Counted from the stretch's first letter, positions 15,448 through 25,670 are shown. The stretch: 64,000 nucleotides of DNA from Paenibacillus phocaeensis (GCF_900021165.1 NZ_FCOQ01000034.1:148673-212672); one strand, 5' to 3'. A program made the numbers and translations. The notes: generated from the sequence alone by a model not told the origin.

Positions 15448-15951
15448 CTACCCCGAATGAACCTCAAAACAAAAGTACCCAAAGGCTAAGTCGTCCTCCA
15501 CTAATGCCATTTTCGATCTAGATATCTCCATTAGTTTCGGAATTAACACGTCTAAAAATTCCAAATATGCTTCTAGTGCCTTTTTGAAAGTAGATGCATC
15601 CTCATGTTTACACAATGGATATAAAACATGACCATACGTAACTTCCTCACTACTCATGTCTGTGTACTCTCTACCAACGCATGCCCCAATATGCTCTTTT
15701 AAATCGTTATCATCAAACTGATCTCTACATTCCATATAAAACATGTAGTCATCAAATTCAATTTGACGGTCTATCCTTTCGTTCACGTAAAAAGGAGTAA
15801 ATCTAATATAGTTGGTTGTAGAATTTGATTCTATTATTTCACGAATCAATTTTTTCAAATTTGTAATTGTTGGATAGTACCTATATTTCCCGTTGTGGTA
15901 AGCAGTGTTATCATAAATAATTCCGTTTACGATTCCTTCTTTCTTCTCCAT
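15448..15951 (-). CDS. Immunity protein of the full-length Rhs toxin
   Basis: A 167-residue acidic protein (KYRYYPTITNLKKLIREI, DDYMFYMECRDQFDDND, VLYPLCKHEDASTF, DDLAFGYFCFEVHSG). GAGGTGATC precedes ATG 15951, 10 bp after the Rhs stop, so the pair is co-transcribed and probably coupled. I do not recognise a family, and it does not look like the colicin E5 immunity protein. Inferred job: to bind the C-terminal nuclease of the 2338-residue Rhs protein in the producing cell. Confidence 0.75.
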   Translation of the reverse strand: MEKKEGIVNGIIYDNTAYHNGKYRYYPTITNLKKLIREIIESNSTTNYIRFTPFYVNERIDRQIEFDDYMFYMECRDQFDDNDLKEHIGACVGREYTDMSSEEVTYGHVLYPLCKHEDASTFKKALEAYLEFLDVLIPKLMEISRSKMALVEDDLAFGYFCFEVHSG

Positions 15952-15961
15952 ATGATCACCT

Positions 15962-18900
15962 CTACTTTGTTAGATCCATTTTCCAATCAGCTTTGTTTAA
16001 ATCCGCCACTTGTATTACTTTGCCTGTCCCATTATCAACTGCTACATAATGAACATCATCAACATAGTATAGTGTAACATCATTTCCTGTGTATGGATTC
16101 TTCGATGTTCCTGTCTTTACTGGGTTGTTTCTCGCATCAGCAATAGAATCATTCGTCCACCCACGATCAGCTACTTGGTTTTTATACGCGGGTTTACTGA
16201 ATTTATCGCTGAATGTGATATCTTTACCAGTTAGTTTAGCAGCAACATTCCCCGCACCCTTAACCCCATAGGACGTACCATAAATTCCGAGAGCGATTGA
16301 ATCGATTTTAAAAAAGGTACTTGATAATTCAAAACTCATTTGATCTAACTGCCCTACCGTCAGCTTAGATAAATCTTGACCATCCTTTCGTAGTAAATAT
16401 AACTTGGCGACGAGATAGGAACTATGACTTAAAGATGCTTCATCTAGTCGATCAAACGCTTTTGAACCGTTATACCACAATGATTGATATTGTTGCGCCT
16501 CATACAAAAGCTCGGTATGTTTCTCAAAATAAAAATTAGGAAGCTGTTGCCTTAATTCGCCTAATGTAAGTTCTGTTATACTTTTATTTCTAATTGGAGC
16601 TTGAAACCTTCCGTCAGTCCCAGCTCCCTCATATTGCTTGTACCCACTAGGATCAGTATATCTCAATGGGTTATTACTTACATACGTATACAAATTCAAG
16701 CTCTGCGGATTCGTAATTTCCCCTTCATACGTATCCTGACTCACAAACCGCCCGATTTCAGAGTCAAAATATCTCGCCCGCGCGTAAGAAAGACCGCTCG
16801 CGGCATCATAGCCGAGCCCCGTGTAGCCGAACAGGTTGTCCGGTCCCGGATAGTTCAAATCGAACTTCTCCGGTTCTCTCGGTGTGCCGAACTCGTCGTA
16901 ATGATAGCGAAGCGCTACCTCTCCACTTCGGTTCAGCAAGGCTAGCGGGCTGCCCAGCATGTCGTTCAGATAGTACAAAGTTTCAGGCGCCGTGTTCGGT
17001 GCGGCTCCACTTGCCCCAGGAGTTGGCTCCCAGTCGGTGTTGCTGTCCGCACTCGGCAGATAGCTCATGCTGAGCCGTTCCCCGGCTGCTCCGTAAACGT
17101 AAGATTGCTCCCATTTCGTGCCGCTGGCATCTGTCGCATACAAAGGCTCCGGCCATGGACGGGTCAAGTCGTAGGTGAAATAGACTTCGCTCTGCTGCTT
17201 CTTGAATTGCGGTTCCCAGCCGCCACGCGATCCTGCCGGATGGCCGGATGGATAACGGTCTTGCCGGCTTCCGCTTCCGACGGATTCGCCCATATATACC
17301 CGGTTGTTGTCCCCGTCATACCGGTATACCGACTGGTCGCCCGCCGGGTTGATGTGACCAATCAGACGGTTTGCCGCATCCCATGTGTACGTCTCCAGCA
17401 CGCCAGGTCCTGCAAGCGCCGCAGCCGTCACCGGGTCAAAAGCATCCGGTCCGTAGACTTGGTCCGTTACGCCGGACTGATCCGGTTCCAAGGGAGCCGG
17501 ATCCATTTCAGTCGAGGCGGCCTGTGTTGCGTCCATCTGAGACGGGTCGTTGAGGGTTGGATCCAACAACTTCGGATAAGCGTCCGCCAATGGATTTACG
17601 GTATCCGGCACATCCGGTTTTCCCGTGATCTCCGGGAGCAGCGGGTCCGTGTCACCATTACCATAAACATCCTGCTGCACACTCTTGGGGGCGATGCGCA
17701 TCATCGCCGCGGCGCGGTCGACGCCCTCTACCTGCAGCAGGTTGCCGCGTAAGTCATACGTGTAGTCTTTGAAGTCGGTCCCTTTTTCCCAGCGGGTCAG
17801 TTTGTTGGCCAGATCGTACGTATAACTCTCCACTTGCGGCACGCCCTGAACGGTCTGCGTCTTCTTAAGACGGTTGCCTGCCGCGTCATAGGTGTAGGAG
17901 ACGGTCGAACCGTTCCTATTCTGAACTTCGATTAACCGGTTCAAAGCATCGTACGTGTAATCCTCAATGTCCGCCGGCTTTGGCTCATCCAGCGGCCGGT
18001 CTTCATCATTGCCTTGCTCCTGCCGTTCCTTGCGGGTGATGTTGCCTGCCGGATCGTACACATATTTCAGTTGCTCCAGCAGTTGCCCTCCGGCGTTGCG
18101 GTGCTCGATCCCGACCAATTGGCCGATTGGATCGTATTGATAGCTGCTCGTCTCCCCGCCCGGCAAGATCCGGCTGGTGACTTGGCCGTTTAAGTTATAG
18201 CCATAGCCGGTCTTCCGGCCTTGGCCGTCCGTAACCTGGGTGATCTGGCCCGCCTTGTCATAGTCATAGACCACGGAGGTGTTGTCCGGGTAAATGATTC
18301 GGCTGCGCTGGCCTGTTGTCGTCCACTCATAGCGGACGTTGCGGCCGCGCGGGTCGATCATTTCCGTCAGACGGCCCAACGCATCGTAGTTATACCGGGT
18401 CTGGCCTGTAGCGTCATCCATCGTCAAACGGCGATTGGCAAGGTCATAGCCGAATGTGACTTGCTGACCGTCCCCGTACCGGATTTCGGTTAACCGGTTC
18501 CGACGGTCATACTCGTACTGTGTTGTCGTATGGTCGGGAGCGATGACCGATTTTACGCTGCCGTTGCCGTCATAAGTCATGGACGTAGCTTCCTGCAGCG
18601 GGTTCACCGTGCTTTCCACCAATCCGCGTTTATTGTAACTGTAGCTTGTAACCGCGCCCAGCGGGTTCGTCTTGGTCAGCAGGTTGCCCAGCGCATCGTA
18701 AGTATAGGACGATGTGCCGCCTGCCGCGTCGGTAACTTCGGTCAGCCGCCCCAACGCATCATAGCTGAATTTCGTCGTTTGTCCCTTGGCATCCGTCAGT
18801 TCCGCCACTTGTCCGAGCGCGTTGTACGTATATTTGGTTTCATACCCCAGCGCATTGCGGATCAAGGTCGTACGGTCAAGCGCGTCATATTCGTAGGACG

Positions 18901-21900
18901 TAGCGTTTCCTTCGGCGTCCGTGTACGAGGTTAACCGCCCGCGGCCGTCTCGTACGGCGGAGGTTGCACGGGACAAAGGATCGACCGTGCCGCTTTCCAA
19001 CCCGCGCTCATCATATTGGGTCGTCCAGGTACTGCCGTCCGGCAGCGTGGTCTCCACCCGATTCCCGGCGGCGTCATACGCATATTGGGTGATGTAACCC
19101 AAAGCATCCGTCTTCTCGATCATTCGGCCGGCCACGTCATAGTTGTACCAAGTGCTGTTGCCAAGCGCATCGGTTTCTTTGATAAGCCTTCCTGCCGCAT
19201 CGTATTTATACTGTTTTACCGCTCCAAGTTCATCCTTGATCGTTAAAACCTGGCCCAGCGGATTATACGTGTACTCCGTCGTATTGCCTTCGGCATCCGT
19301 GATGGCGGCCACATTGCCATTGCCGTCATACGTGTAGGCAGTGCTGTTGCCGTCGGCATCCGTCATTTTGGCGACCCGGCCCATGCCGTCGTATTCATAA
19401 CGGTTGACACCGCCGTTCCCGTCGCTCTCCTCCACGACATTTCCGGTCGCATCGTACACGTTTTCGCTAAGATGACCGAGCGGGTTGGTTACCGACGCCA
19501 TTCGGTATACCTCATAGCCGTAAGACGTTTCCGAACCGGCCTCATCCTTGTAAGTCAAAAGATTGCCATTGTCATCATACGTCCATTCCGCCCGTTGCTG
19601 CAACGCGTCCTTGCTGGACTGGAGCCGATCCTTAGCGTCATAAGTGATTTCCTCAATCGTTCCTTCACTATCCCGGGTTAACGTAACGCGGTGAAGCTCG
19701 TCTCGCTCGATCTCCAAAACATACCCGGACGGATCCGTCACCGATTCCACAAATCCGGCCGCGTCAAGCGTATACCGGGTTGTTTTCCCGCGCTTGTCCG
19801 TCACTTGCGTCGGCACGCCGCGCGCGTCTCTTGCGATCTCCACACGATTACCGAGCGCATCCTCTTCAGCGGTCATATTCCCTGACGCATCATAGGTATA
19901 CTTCACGGCTTGGCCGAGCGGATCCACAACCTCCTCCGGCAGGTTCAGATCATTATACCGGATCACCGTAGACTGCCGGTTTCCGTCGGCGACCAGCACC
20001 TTGTTGCCCCGGGCATCGTAGTTTGCCGTGGTTTTATAGCCGTTGCCGTCGGTGACAGCGGCCAGACGGTGACCCGCGTCATACTCATACTGCCAGTTGG
20101 AACCGTCCGGCAGCCGCAAATCGGACAGCAAAAACCGGTCTCCCCAGACGTAAGTCGTCGCATGGCCGAGCGCATCCGTACGCTTCGTTTCGCCGACCGT
20201 CAGGAGCGCGGCCGAAACGCCGGCAGACGTGGCAGTCGCTGTACTTGCAGTTGCAGCCTTCGCACGACTCATCCCGTCCGCTGTGACCATAGGCGGCGTT
20301 TCAGGATATGTCAAAATCGTCTTGCCGCTCCCGACGCCGACGCGAACTTTCGGCGTCTGGTTCGGCACCATATCGCCGCCGATGGCGAACACCCCGCCCG
20401 CGACGACGGACATTTGATTGTTGACATGGACATTGTCGCGGACGAACAAATCGCCGCCCGGGATGTTCAGATCGGCAAGCTGGTTGTTGGAGACAATTCC
20501 GCCCAGCGTCATCTCCTTGGCGATGTTCATGATGACTTTCGTATTGATCGACAGGTCGCCCCGGACGATCACGGTCTGCGCGTCCACCGTCAACTGGCCG
20601 CTGTTATACGTCAAAACTCCCGCATACAGCGTATCGTCGACTTTTACCGCCGAATCATTGTTCAAGTGAATCGTACCGTTCGCCCAAATGTTTCCGTAAG
20701 CCCCGCCCACTTGATAAGCGTTCAGCTTCAGCTTGGTATTGGCGTTAAGCCCCTGCTTCAAAATCAGCGTACCGTAAATGGTGACGGTGATGTCCTGATT
20801 CGTGTTGATTCCGTCCGCGATCAAAATCACCGGCTTGCTCGAGCTGCCGAAAGTCACGCTTTCTTCCACATTCAACTGCCCTGCCCGGACGATCACCGGA
20901 CCGCTTCCCCCGCTTGCGGCGGAAATTTTCTTCTTCACGGCGTCGATGTCCCCTGCGGTTCCCGAGCCCGCCGCCGCTTCAAACGCATCCGCCTTGTTCT
21001 GTATGCCTGCCGCCAAACCATCCAGGTAGCTCGTAATGGCAGGCTTCAAACCCTCTACGATTTTATAAGGAGGCGCATTGCGCAAATTATGCATCGTTCC
21101 CGACAAAATCACGATGTCCGATTCGGGAATATCCCGCCCGTTGTTCGGGTTGATCGACACCGGACCGGTCGGCTGCTGCGGCTCCTCCGCTTCACGCACC
21201 ACCGGAGCGACTTTCCCGCTGTATTCCGCCGTCTCCGTTGCGCCATAGAAATCGGTAAGGCTCGTCACCCGTTGATACGGGTCATACGTCACGCTCATGA
21301 CCGCCGTTTGAGCGGGATCCGTTACCGACACCACATGATGGTTCCCATCATAGCCGAACTTCGTCACCGAACCGTCCACATCGGTAAAAGAAACCAGATC
21401 CCCGGCGCCGTCATACCCGTATGCCAGCTTCCGGCCCGTAGGATCGGTGACCGATTCCAGTTGGCCGCTTCCGTTATAGCTTAAAGTGAAGGACGCTCCG
21501 TCCGTCGTTACGCTTTGCAATAGCTCATTTTGATACGTTAGTGCAATCTCATTGCCGTTCAAATCCCGAATGGAAGCCAGCCGTCCGTTACCGTCAAACT
21601 GGTAGCTGAGGCCCTGCGGCGTCTTGAGGACATGTCCGCTTCCGCTTTGCTCCAAAATCCAGTCCGTTCCCGCCGGAGTCAAATACTTGCCGCCCGCCAA
21701 CGGAACAAATTCAAAGCGCGCTCCGTCCGGCTGCATCAGTTCTTGCTTCCCATCAATCGGCGTGAGGCGCCATTCATAGGAATGGTGCCAGCCCAAGCCG
21801 CTCGCCCCGGTGTACGGGTCACGGCTCAGATAAGATAAGCCGAAGCTCAGCGGCATGAGCGCCTGCAATTCAAGTACATCGGTGGAATAGGCGAAGTCCC

Positions 21901-22978
21901 CCCGCGCCGGCTCCACCATCCCGCTCCAGGACGGATTGACGATGCGCAGCCGCTTTTGGATCGCCTCGGCCGTAAACTGCGCCAAATCCGCTTGGGTGAT
22001 TTGCCCGGCCGTTTGCGGATGAATCAGCAGGATCGACGAACCGGACACGTTGTCGTCCTCTTTAACGGTACCCAGCCCGTTCCAGGCCGCTATCTCCTGT
22101 ACCTTGGCATGAACGGATGCCGAGGAATCCGCCTTATAGTAATAACCGGCCAGTGCCCGCCAGGTGACCGGGAAACCCGGCATCGTGTAGCGCAGCGCTT
22201 CCTTGATCTCGGAATAGCTGGAATCTTGTCCGCCCCGGTGGCTGCGGGCGGCGATTTGAAGCAGTTGACCGGCGGGCAGATTCACCGCCTTGCTCCACTG
22301 CCCCTGCCCATTCACCGTAATTCCGGCCTGGCTGTCCACCAGCTTGCCGCTCGCGTCGCGCATTTCCAGACTGACCGTGGATCCGGCTTCAGCCGTCCCC
22401 TTGACCACCGTAGATCCGGAAGCGCCCGCTTCCAGCATGATCGAAGCCGGCGGCTTCGGCCGGGTGCCGTTCACGATCTCGAAACTGCCGATCTGACCGT
22501 AATACACGCCGATTCCGTTATAGTCGGCCGGAGATACGGCGATATAGTATTTTCCTTCCGGCAGGGGGACGCCCCCGATTTTTCCGTCCCACTCCACTTC
22601 GTGCACGATATACTCGCCTTGCGCATTCTTGGTGCGGTATTTGCCGCTCGCAATTAACTGACCGAGTTTGGGCGGTCCTCCGTTGATGCCGGGCGTACAC
22701 AAGTTAATGTTGACTTCATGCTCCGCCTTGCCGCTGTCCGCGGCGCTGAAACTGAAGCTGATGACGGTCTTTTCTCCCAGATCCGTGTTGATCTCGCTCG
22801 GCGAGATGCGCAGGTTGGTCGAGGCGCTCGCCGTTGGGATGTTCAAGCCGGGAACCCATGGAACCGAGGTCACCAGCATTACGAGGACCAGCATGCTCAA
22901 CAGCACGGCTTTGGGCCGAACGGCGCGCCATGATTGGAATAAGTTCTTCATTACGTTCATTGACCTGTATCTCTCCAT
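15962..22978 (-). CDS. Secreted Rhs/YD-repeat toxin with colicin-E5-like tip
   Basis: A 2338-residue protein. It begins with a Sec signal (hydrophobic VLLSMLVLVMLVTSV, cleavage near TASAS). Then come a FlgD-like Ig domain, an Ig-like domain, a LysM-like segment (about 270-320) and DUF6531 (about 350-430). YD repeats start near 440, are interrupted at about 620-910 by a parallel-beta-like insert (repeated V/I..G.L.V.G strands), then run to about 2000. The Rhs core (LFGYTGLGYDAASGL..GRFVSQDTYEGE) ends in DPSG near 2110. The last 75 residues (RGWTNDSIADARNNP, TGNDVTLYYVDDVHYVAVD, TGKVIQVADLN, DWK) resemble ColE5 tRNA nucleases. ATG 22978 or ATG 22960 may start it. Intact. Confidence 0.88.
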   Translation of the reverse strand: MERYRSMNVMKNLFQSWRAVRPKAVLLSMLVLVMLVTSVPWVPGLNIPTASASTNLRISPSEINTDLGEKTVISFSFSAADSGKAEHEVNINLCTPGINGGPPKLGQLIASGKYRTKNAQGEYIVHEVEWDGKIGGVPLPEGKYYIAVSPADYNGIGVYYGQIGSFEIVNGTRPKPPASIMLEAGASGSTVVKGTAEAGSTVSLEMRDASGKLVDSQAGITVNGQGQWSKAVNLPAGQLLQIAARSHRGGQDSSYSEIKEALRYTMPGFPVTWRALAGYYYKADSSASVHAKVQEIAAWNGLGTVKEDDNVSGSSILLIHPQTAGQITQADLAQFTAEAIQKRLRIVNPSWSGMVEPARGDFAYSTDVLELQALMPLSFGLSYLSRDPYTGASGLGWHHSYEWRLTPIDGKQELMQPDGARFEFVPLAGGKYLTPAGTDWILEQSGSGHVLKTPQGLSYQFDGNGRLASIRDLNGNEIALTYQNELLQSVTTDGASFTLSYNGSGQLESVTDPTGRKLAYGYDGAGDLVSFTDVDGSVTKFGYDGNHHVVSVTDPAQTAVMSVTYDPYQRVTSLTDFYGATETAEYSGKVAPVVREAEEPQQPTGPVSINPNNGRDIPESDIVILSGTMHNLRNAPPYKIVEGLKPAITSYLDGLAAGIQNKADAFEAAAGSGTAGDIDAVKKKISAASGGSGPVIVRAGQLNVEESVTFGSSSKPVILIADGINTNQDITVTIYGTLILKQGLNANTKLKLNAYQVGGAYGNIWANGTIHLNNDSAVKVDDTLYAGVLTYNSGQLTVDAQTVIVRGDLSINTKVIMNIAKEMTLGGIVSNNQLADLNIPGGDLFVRDNVHVNNQMSVVAGGVFAIGGDMVPNQTPKVRVGVGSGKTILTYPETPPMVTADGMSRAKAATASTATATSAGVSAALLTVGETKRTDALGHATTYVWGDRFLLSDLRLPDGSNWQYEYDAGHRLAAVTDGNGYKTTANYDARGNKVLVADGNRQSTVIRYNDLNLPEEVVDPLGQAVKYTYDASGNMTAEEDALGNRVEIARDARGVPTQVTDKRGKTTRYTLDAAGFVESVTDPSGYVLEIERDELHRVTLTRDSEGTIEEITYDAKDRLQSSKDALQQRAEWTYDDNGNLLTYKDEAGSETSYGYEVYRMASVTNPLGHLSENVYDATGNVVEESDGNGGVNRYEYDGMGRVAKMTDADGNSTAYTYDGNGNVAAITDAEGNTTEYTYNPLGQVLTIKDELGAVKQYKYDAAGRLIKETDALGNSTWYNYDVAGRMIEKTDALGYITQYAYDAAGNRVETTLPDGSTWTTQYDERGLESGTVDPLSRATSAVRDGRGRLTSYTDAEGNATSYEYDALDRTTLIRNALGYETKYTYNALGQVAELTDAKGQTTKFSYDALGRLTEVTDAAGGTSSYTYDALGNLLTKTNPLGAVTSYSYNKRGLVESTVNPLQEATSMTYDGNGSVKSVIAPDHTTTQYEYDRRNRLTEIRYGDGQQVTFGYDLANRRLTMDDATGQTRYNYDALGRLTEMIDPRGRNVRYEWTTTGQRSRIIYPDNTSVVYDYDKAGQITQVTDGQGRKTGYGYNLNGQVTSRILPGGETSSYQYDPIGQLVGIEHRNAGGQLLEQLKYVYDPAGNITRKERQEQGNDEDRPLDEPKPADIEDYTYDALNRLIEVQNRNGSTVSYTYDAAGNRLKKTQTVQGVPQVESYTYDLANKLTRWEKGTDFKDYTYDLRGNLLQVEGVDRAAAMMRIAPKSVQQDVYGNGDTDPLLPEITGKPDVPDTVNPLADAYPKLLDPTLNDPSQMDATQAASTEMDPAPLEPDQSGVTDQVYGPDAFDPVTAAALAGPGVLETYTWDAANRLIGHINPAGDQSVYRYDGDNNRVYMGESVGSGSRQDRYPSGHPAGSRGGWEPQFKKQQSEVYFTYDLTRPWPEPLYATDASGTKWEQSYVYGAAGERLSMSYLPSADSNTDWEPTPGASGAAPNTAPETLYYLNDMLGSPLALLNRSGEVALRYHYDEFGTPREPEKFDLNYPGPDNLFGYTGLGYDAASGLSYARARYFDSEIGRFVSQDTYEGEITNPQSLNLYTYVSNNPLRYTDPSGYKQYEGAGTDGRFQAPIRNKSITELTLGELRQQLPNFYFEKHTELLYEAQQYQSLWYNGSKAFDRLDEASLSHSSYLVAKLYLLRKDGQDLSKLTVGQLDQMSFELSSTFFKIDSIALGIYGTSYGVKGAGNVAAKLTGKDITFSDKFSKPAYKNQVADRGWTNDSIADARNNPVKTGTSKNPYTGNDVTLYYVDDVHYVAVDNGTGKVIQVADLNKADWKMDLTK

Positions 22979-22996
22979 TCCCTAAAATCTATGAAA

Positions 22997-25078
22997 TTAC
23001 AATTGTCCGAACCGCTCAAGCAATCTATAGATGACCACGGCGGCCTCCGCTCTCGTGGTGGTGGCGCGGGCGTTTATGGCGTCGCCGCTGCCCTCCACGA
23101 GCCGCAACGATACCGCTTGCTCCACGAGCGGCAAGGCCCATGCGCTGATGCTCTCACGATCCTTAAACCGGTCCAGTCCTTGGCCTTGAGCCTGGCTTTC
23201 TCCAAGGCGGTCTTGGGCTGCACGAACCAGCATCGCCATCATTTGTTCCCGGCTGAGCGCGTCTTCCGGCCGGAACAGCCCTTGATCGCCTTCCACTATG
23301 CCTGCGGCGACGGCGGCTTCCACCCAGCCGTAGCTCCATTTGCCGGAAGCGACGTCCCGGAAAGTCGGCTGCGCCGGGGTGATCGGCGGGATGCCAAGCG
23401 CGCCGGCCAGCATCTTGCTGAACTGGGCGCGGGTCAACATGTCCTTAGGCGCATAAGTATCTGCGCCCGTACCGTCCACGATGCCGCGGGAGGCCAGCAC
23501 TTCGACTTCCTTCACGGCCCAATGGCCGGCGTTCACGTCATTGAAGCTCACTTTCCGCAGAAGAACGGCATACGTACCGGACAGGCCGATCGGGGTACGG
23601 ACGTAACGTCCATTGAGTTCGCCGGTACTCCCGCCAACATAAGTCCAATACCCGAGCGAATCATCGTACCGGTAAATGCCCAGCTTCTCGCGGTGGTTCG
23701 TCCAATAAGTCTCATCTTCATAAGCCAGGGTAAGCTGCGCTTTTTTGCCGAATTCGGCGGCGGCCTGAATGTTCCATACCGCTCCGGCCGCTTCCAGCGC
23801 GCGTCCTTTCTCGTCTTTCAACGGATAGCCCGCTTTGTCTTTGTCCATCTCGGACACCGTCACTTCCGTCTCTTTGGCAAAAGTCCCCGGGCCCACTTCC
23901 AGCTTGACCCGGCCATCCTTGAGACTGAACGTCCCGCCTTCGGCTCCCACGACGAATTTGGCGGAAGCTAGCGCGGCCTTATTTCCGTCGTTCTGCGCAC
24001 CGGAGTGGGATCCGGTTGAACCCGAACCCGGTGATGATCCCCCGCCCGTCACCGGTCCGGTGTTATTTTTGCTTAAGTCCAGTGAACCCAGCGAACCATC
24101 CGTCCCCGTGTAGAAAAGGCGGTCGCCGCTCAAACCTATGTATGTTTTGCCGGATCCGGCTTCACCCAGCGGGTATACTTTGGCCGTTGCCAGGTCTACC
24201 CCCTTCAACACCGCCTGTCCGCCTTCGTTCATCATGAAGACCGCCTGCGTATCTCCCACCGACATAAAGGCATATTCTTCGGCCTTGGCGCTCATCCCTG
24301 TCAGATCCTGCGGATCGGACATCCGGTTCTGAAGGGAAACCATCCCATACTTGCTTTCGAGTTGACTGTTCTTTTGTTTAAAAAGCACGTACTCGCCGTT
24401 CGTCACAAACCAATCGACGTAATGGCCTCCTCCCAGACTGACCAGGGGACGCTTCACGCCGCTGCTCAGCTCAATCATGCTGAGTCCGCCGTCACGGGCA
24501 TTTTGATACACGACCCGTCCTTGGGTCAGCACCGGATAGCGCCCTTCGCCGAGCGAGGCTTCAGCCCCGGTGGCGGTATCATGATAAATCATCCGGCCGT
24601 ATTTCTGGTTATCCGCCCAAACGACGCCATTCCCGCTTACGGAAGGATGGGCATATTCCCCGGCCTTGTTGTTCAGTTTCCGTTCAACCCCCGTGGTCAG
24701 GTCGTAGCTGTAAATGTCCCAATTGGCGGACGACGGGTCTTGCTCCCCTTTATCCGCCCAAACGATCGTCGTCCCGTTGATATAAGGCACATCCTTCGCC
24801 GTATTCCGGGTGGTGAGCGCCTTGATCTCACCGGTCGATTCGTCGCGGGCGTAAATCTGCCTCTCTCCGTCCGCCGCCGTATTCAACCAGACGACGGTTC
24901 CCCCGGACACGCTGGAATCCGACCGGCTTACTGCACCCGGTGCGGTCAAACTTTCTCCCGCAGCTTTAGCCGGGGCCGCGGCAGATCCGCCGAAGCTTCC
25001 CGCGAGGCAAATCGCCGCCCAGAGCAACCCTGCTCTCTTCCAGCTTCGCGGTTTTTTTCTCTTGCCATGTTCACCCAT
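22997..25078 (-). CDS. Secreted beta-propeller protein with three SLH domains
   Basis: About 693 residues from ATG 25078; the frame upstream begins with TTG and lacks a spaced ribosome site. Signal peptide: RAGLLWAAICLAGSFGG to AKA-AG. TolB/WD-like blades occupy about 45-340 (repeated WADKG, NWDIYSYDLTTG, VVYQNARDGG). A Gly/Ser linker (GGGSSPGSGSTGSHSG) follows, then a ZU5-like beta domain (FVVGAEGGTFSL..VTVSEMDKD) and three SLH domains at the end (FNDVNAGHWAVKEVEVLASRGIV, FRDVASGKWSYGWVEAAVAAGIV, FKDRESISAWALPLVEQAVSLRLV). It lies 18 bp before the Rhs gene, so it probably anchors or escorts the Rhs toxin at the S-layer/cell wall. Confidence 0.88.
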   Translation of the reverse strand: MGEHGKRKKPRSWKRAGLLWAAICLAGSFGGSAAAPAKAAGESLTAPGAVSRSDSSVSGGTVVWLNTAADGERQIYARDESTGEIKALTTRNTAKDVPYINGTTIVWADKGEQDPSSANWDIYSYDLTTGVERKLNNKAGEYAHPSVSGNGVVWADNQKYGRMIYHDTATGAEASLGEGRYPVLTQGRVVYQNARDGGLSMIELSSGVKRPLVSLGGGHYVDWFVTNGEYVLFKQKNSQLESKYGMVSLQNRMSDPQDLTGMSAKAEEYAFMSVGDTQAVFMMNEGGQAVLKGVDLATAKVYPLGEAGSGKTYIGLSGDRLFYTGTDGSLGSLDLSKNNTGPVTGGGSSPGSGSTGSHSGAQNDGNKAALASAKFVVGAEGGTFSLKDGRVKLEVGPGTFAKETEVTVSEMDKDKAGYPLKDEKGRALEAAGAVWNIQAAAEFGKKAQLTLAYEDETYWTNHREKLGIYRYDDSLGYWTYVGGSTGELNGRYVRTPIGLSGTYAVLLRKVSFNDVNAGHWAVKEVEVLASRGIVDGTGADTYAPKDMLTRAQFSKMLAGALGIPPITPAQPTFRDVASGKWSYGWVEAAVAAGIVEGDQGLFRPEDALSREQMMAMLVRAAQDRLGESQAQGQGLDRFKDRESISAWALPLVEQAVSLRLVEGSGDAINARATTTRAEAAVVIYRLLERFGQL

Positions 25079-25304
25079 TCCTTCGTAATACCTCCCATCT
25101 TCATGAGACAAAGATCCTATTTCTATATCTTATGTCTTATAAGTGTTATCGGAATGATATATTGGAAAGAAAAGGACAGTTATGTTAAATAGTAAATTAT
25201 ACCCATTCGAATGTTTGTCAAAATTACTCAAAACCTTGAAAACAACCGGTTCTCCAAGCAGATACCGGAAAGCATGGGCATCCGTTGTAACAGAAAATAT
25301 ATGA

Positions 25305-25333
25305 AAAAAACCTCACCGCATGTAGCGATGAGG
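25305..25333 (-). terminator. Terminator downstream of the GH130 operon
   Basis: Read on the minus strand: GGGCCTCATCGC loop GCGGTGAGG followed by TTTTTTT. It lies about 360 bp past the GH130 stop codon. Confidence 0.75.
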
Positions 25334-25497
25334 CCCTACTCAATTGGATCTTCTTTAGTAGTTTCGGAAACGTCATGATCTTCACCAATAATCGGCTGAT
25401 CTAGCCCTGTTTCGCAGACAGCGGAATATCGGCAACGAGAAAGCTCGCTCGCTATCCCAAATTCAGACTGCCGAAAAGAACAAGTGAAAAATGAATA

Positions 25498-25670
25498 CGA
25501 AAAATCGAATAGAATATGCCGTTATCGGCGATTTCAGCGGAATATATATGAAATTTCATGCTGATTTGCTGCTCCGGAAGGGGAAGGCTTGAAATCTGTA
25601 CGAAAAACCGAATAGAATTCGCACCTAGGCATCGTTAGCAACGAATTGTATTCGAAAAATCGAATAGAAT
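25498..25670. repeat. Interspersed repeat cluster, GAAAAATCGAATAGAAT type
   Basis: Copies start at 25498, 25601 and 25653. A palindromic ATGAAATTTCAT partner lies at about 25548-25559. Shared with 60906-61078. Function unknown; the spacing between copies is irregular. Confidence 0.75.

Noticed and set aside
19910..21484. 524-codon plus-strand frame
   Set aside because: Entirely antisense to the Rhs gene. Its Arg/His-rich composition is that expected from the complement of GC-rich YD-repeat codons, and it shows no motif.
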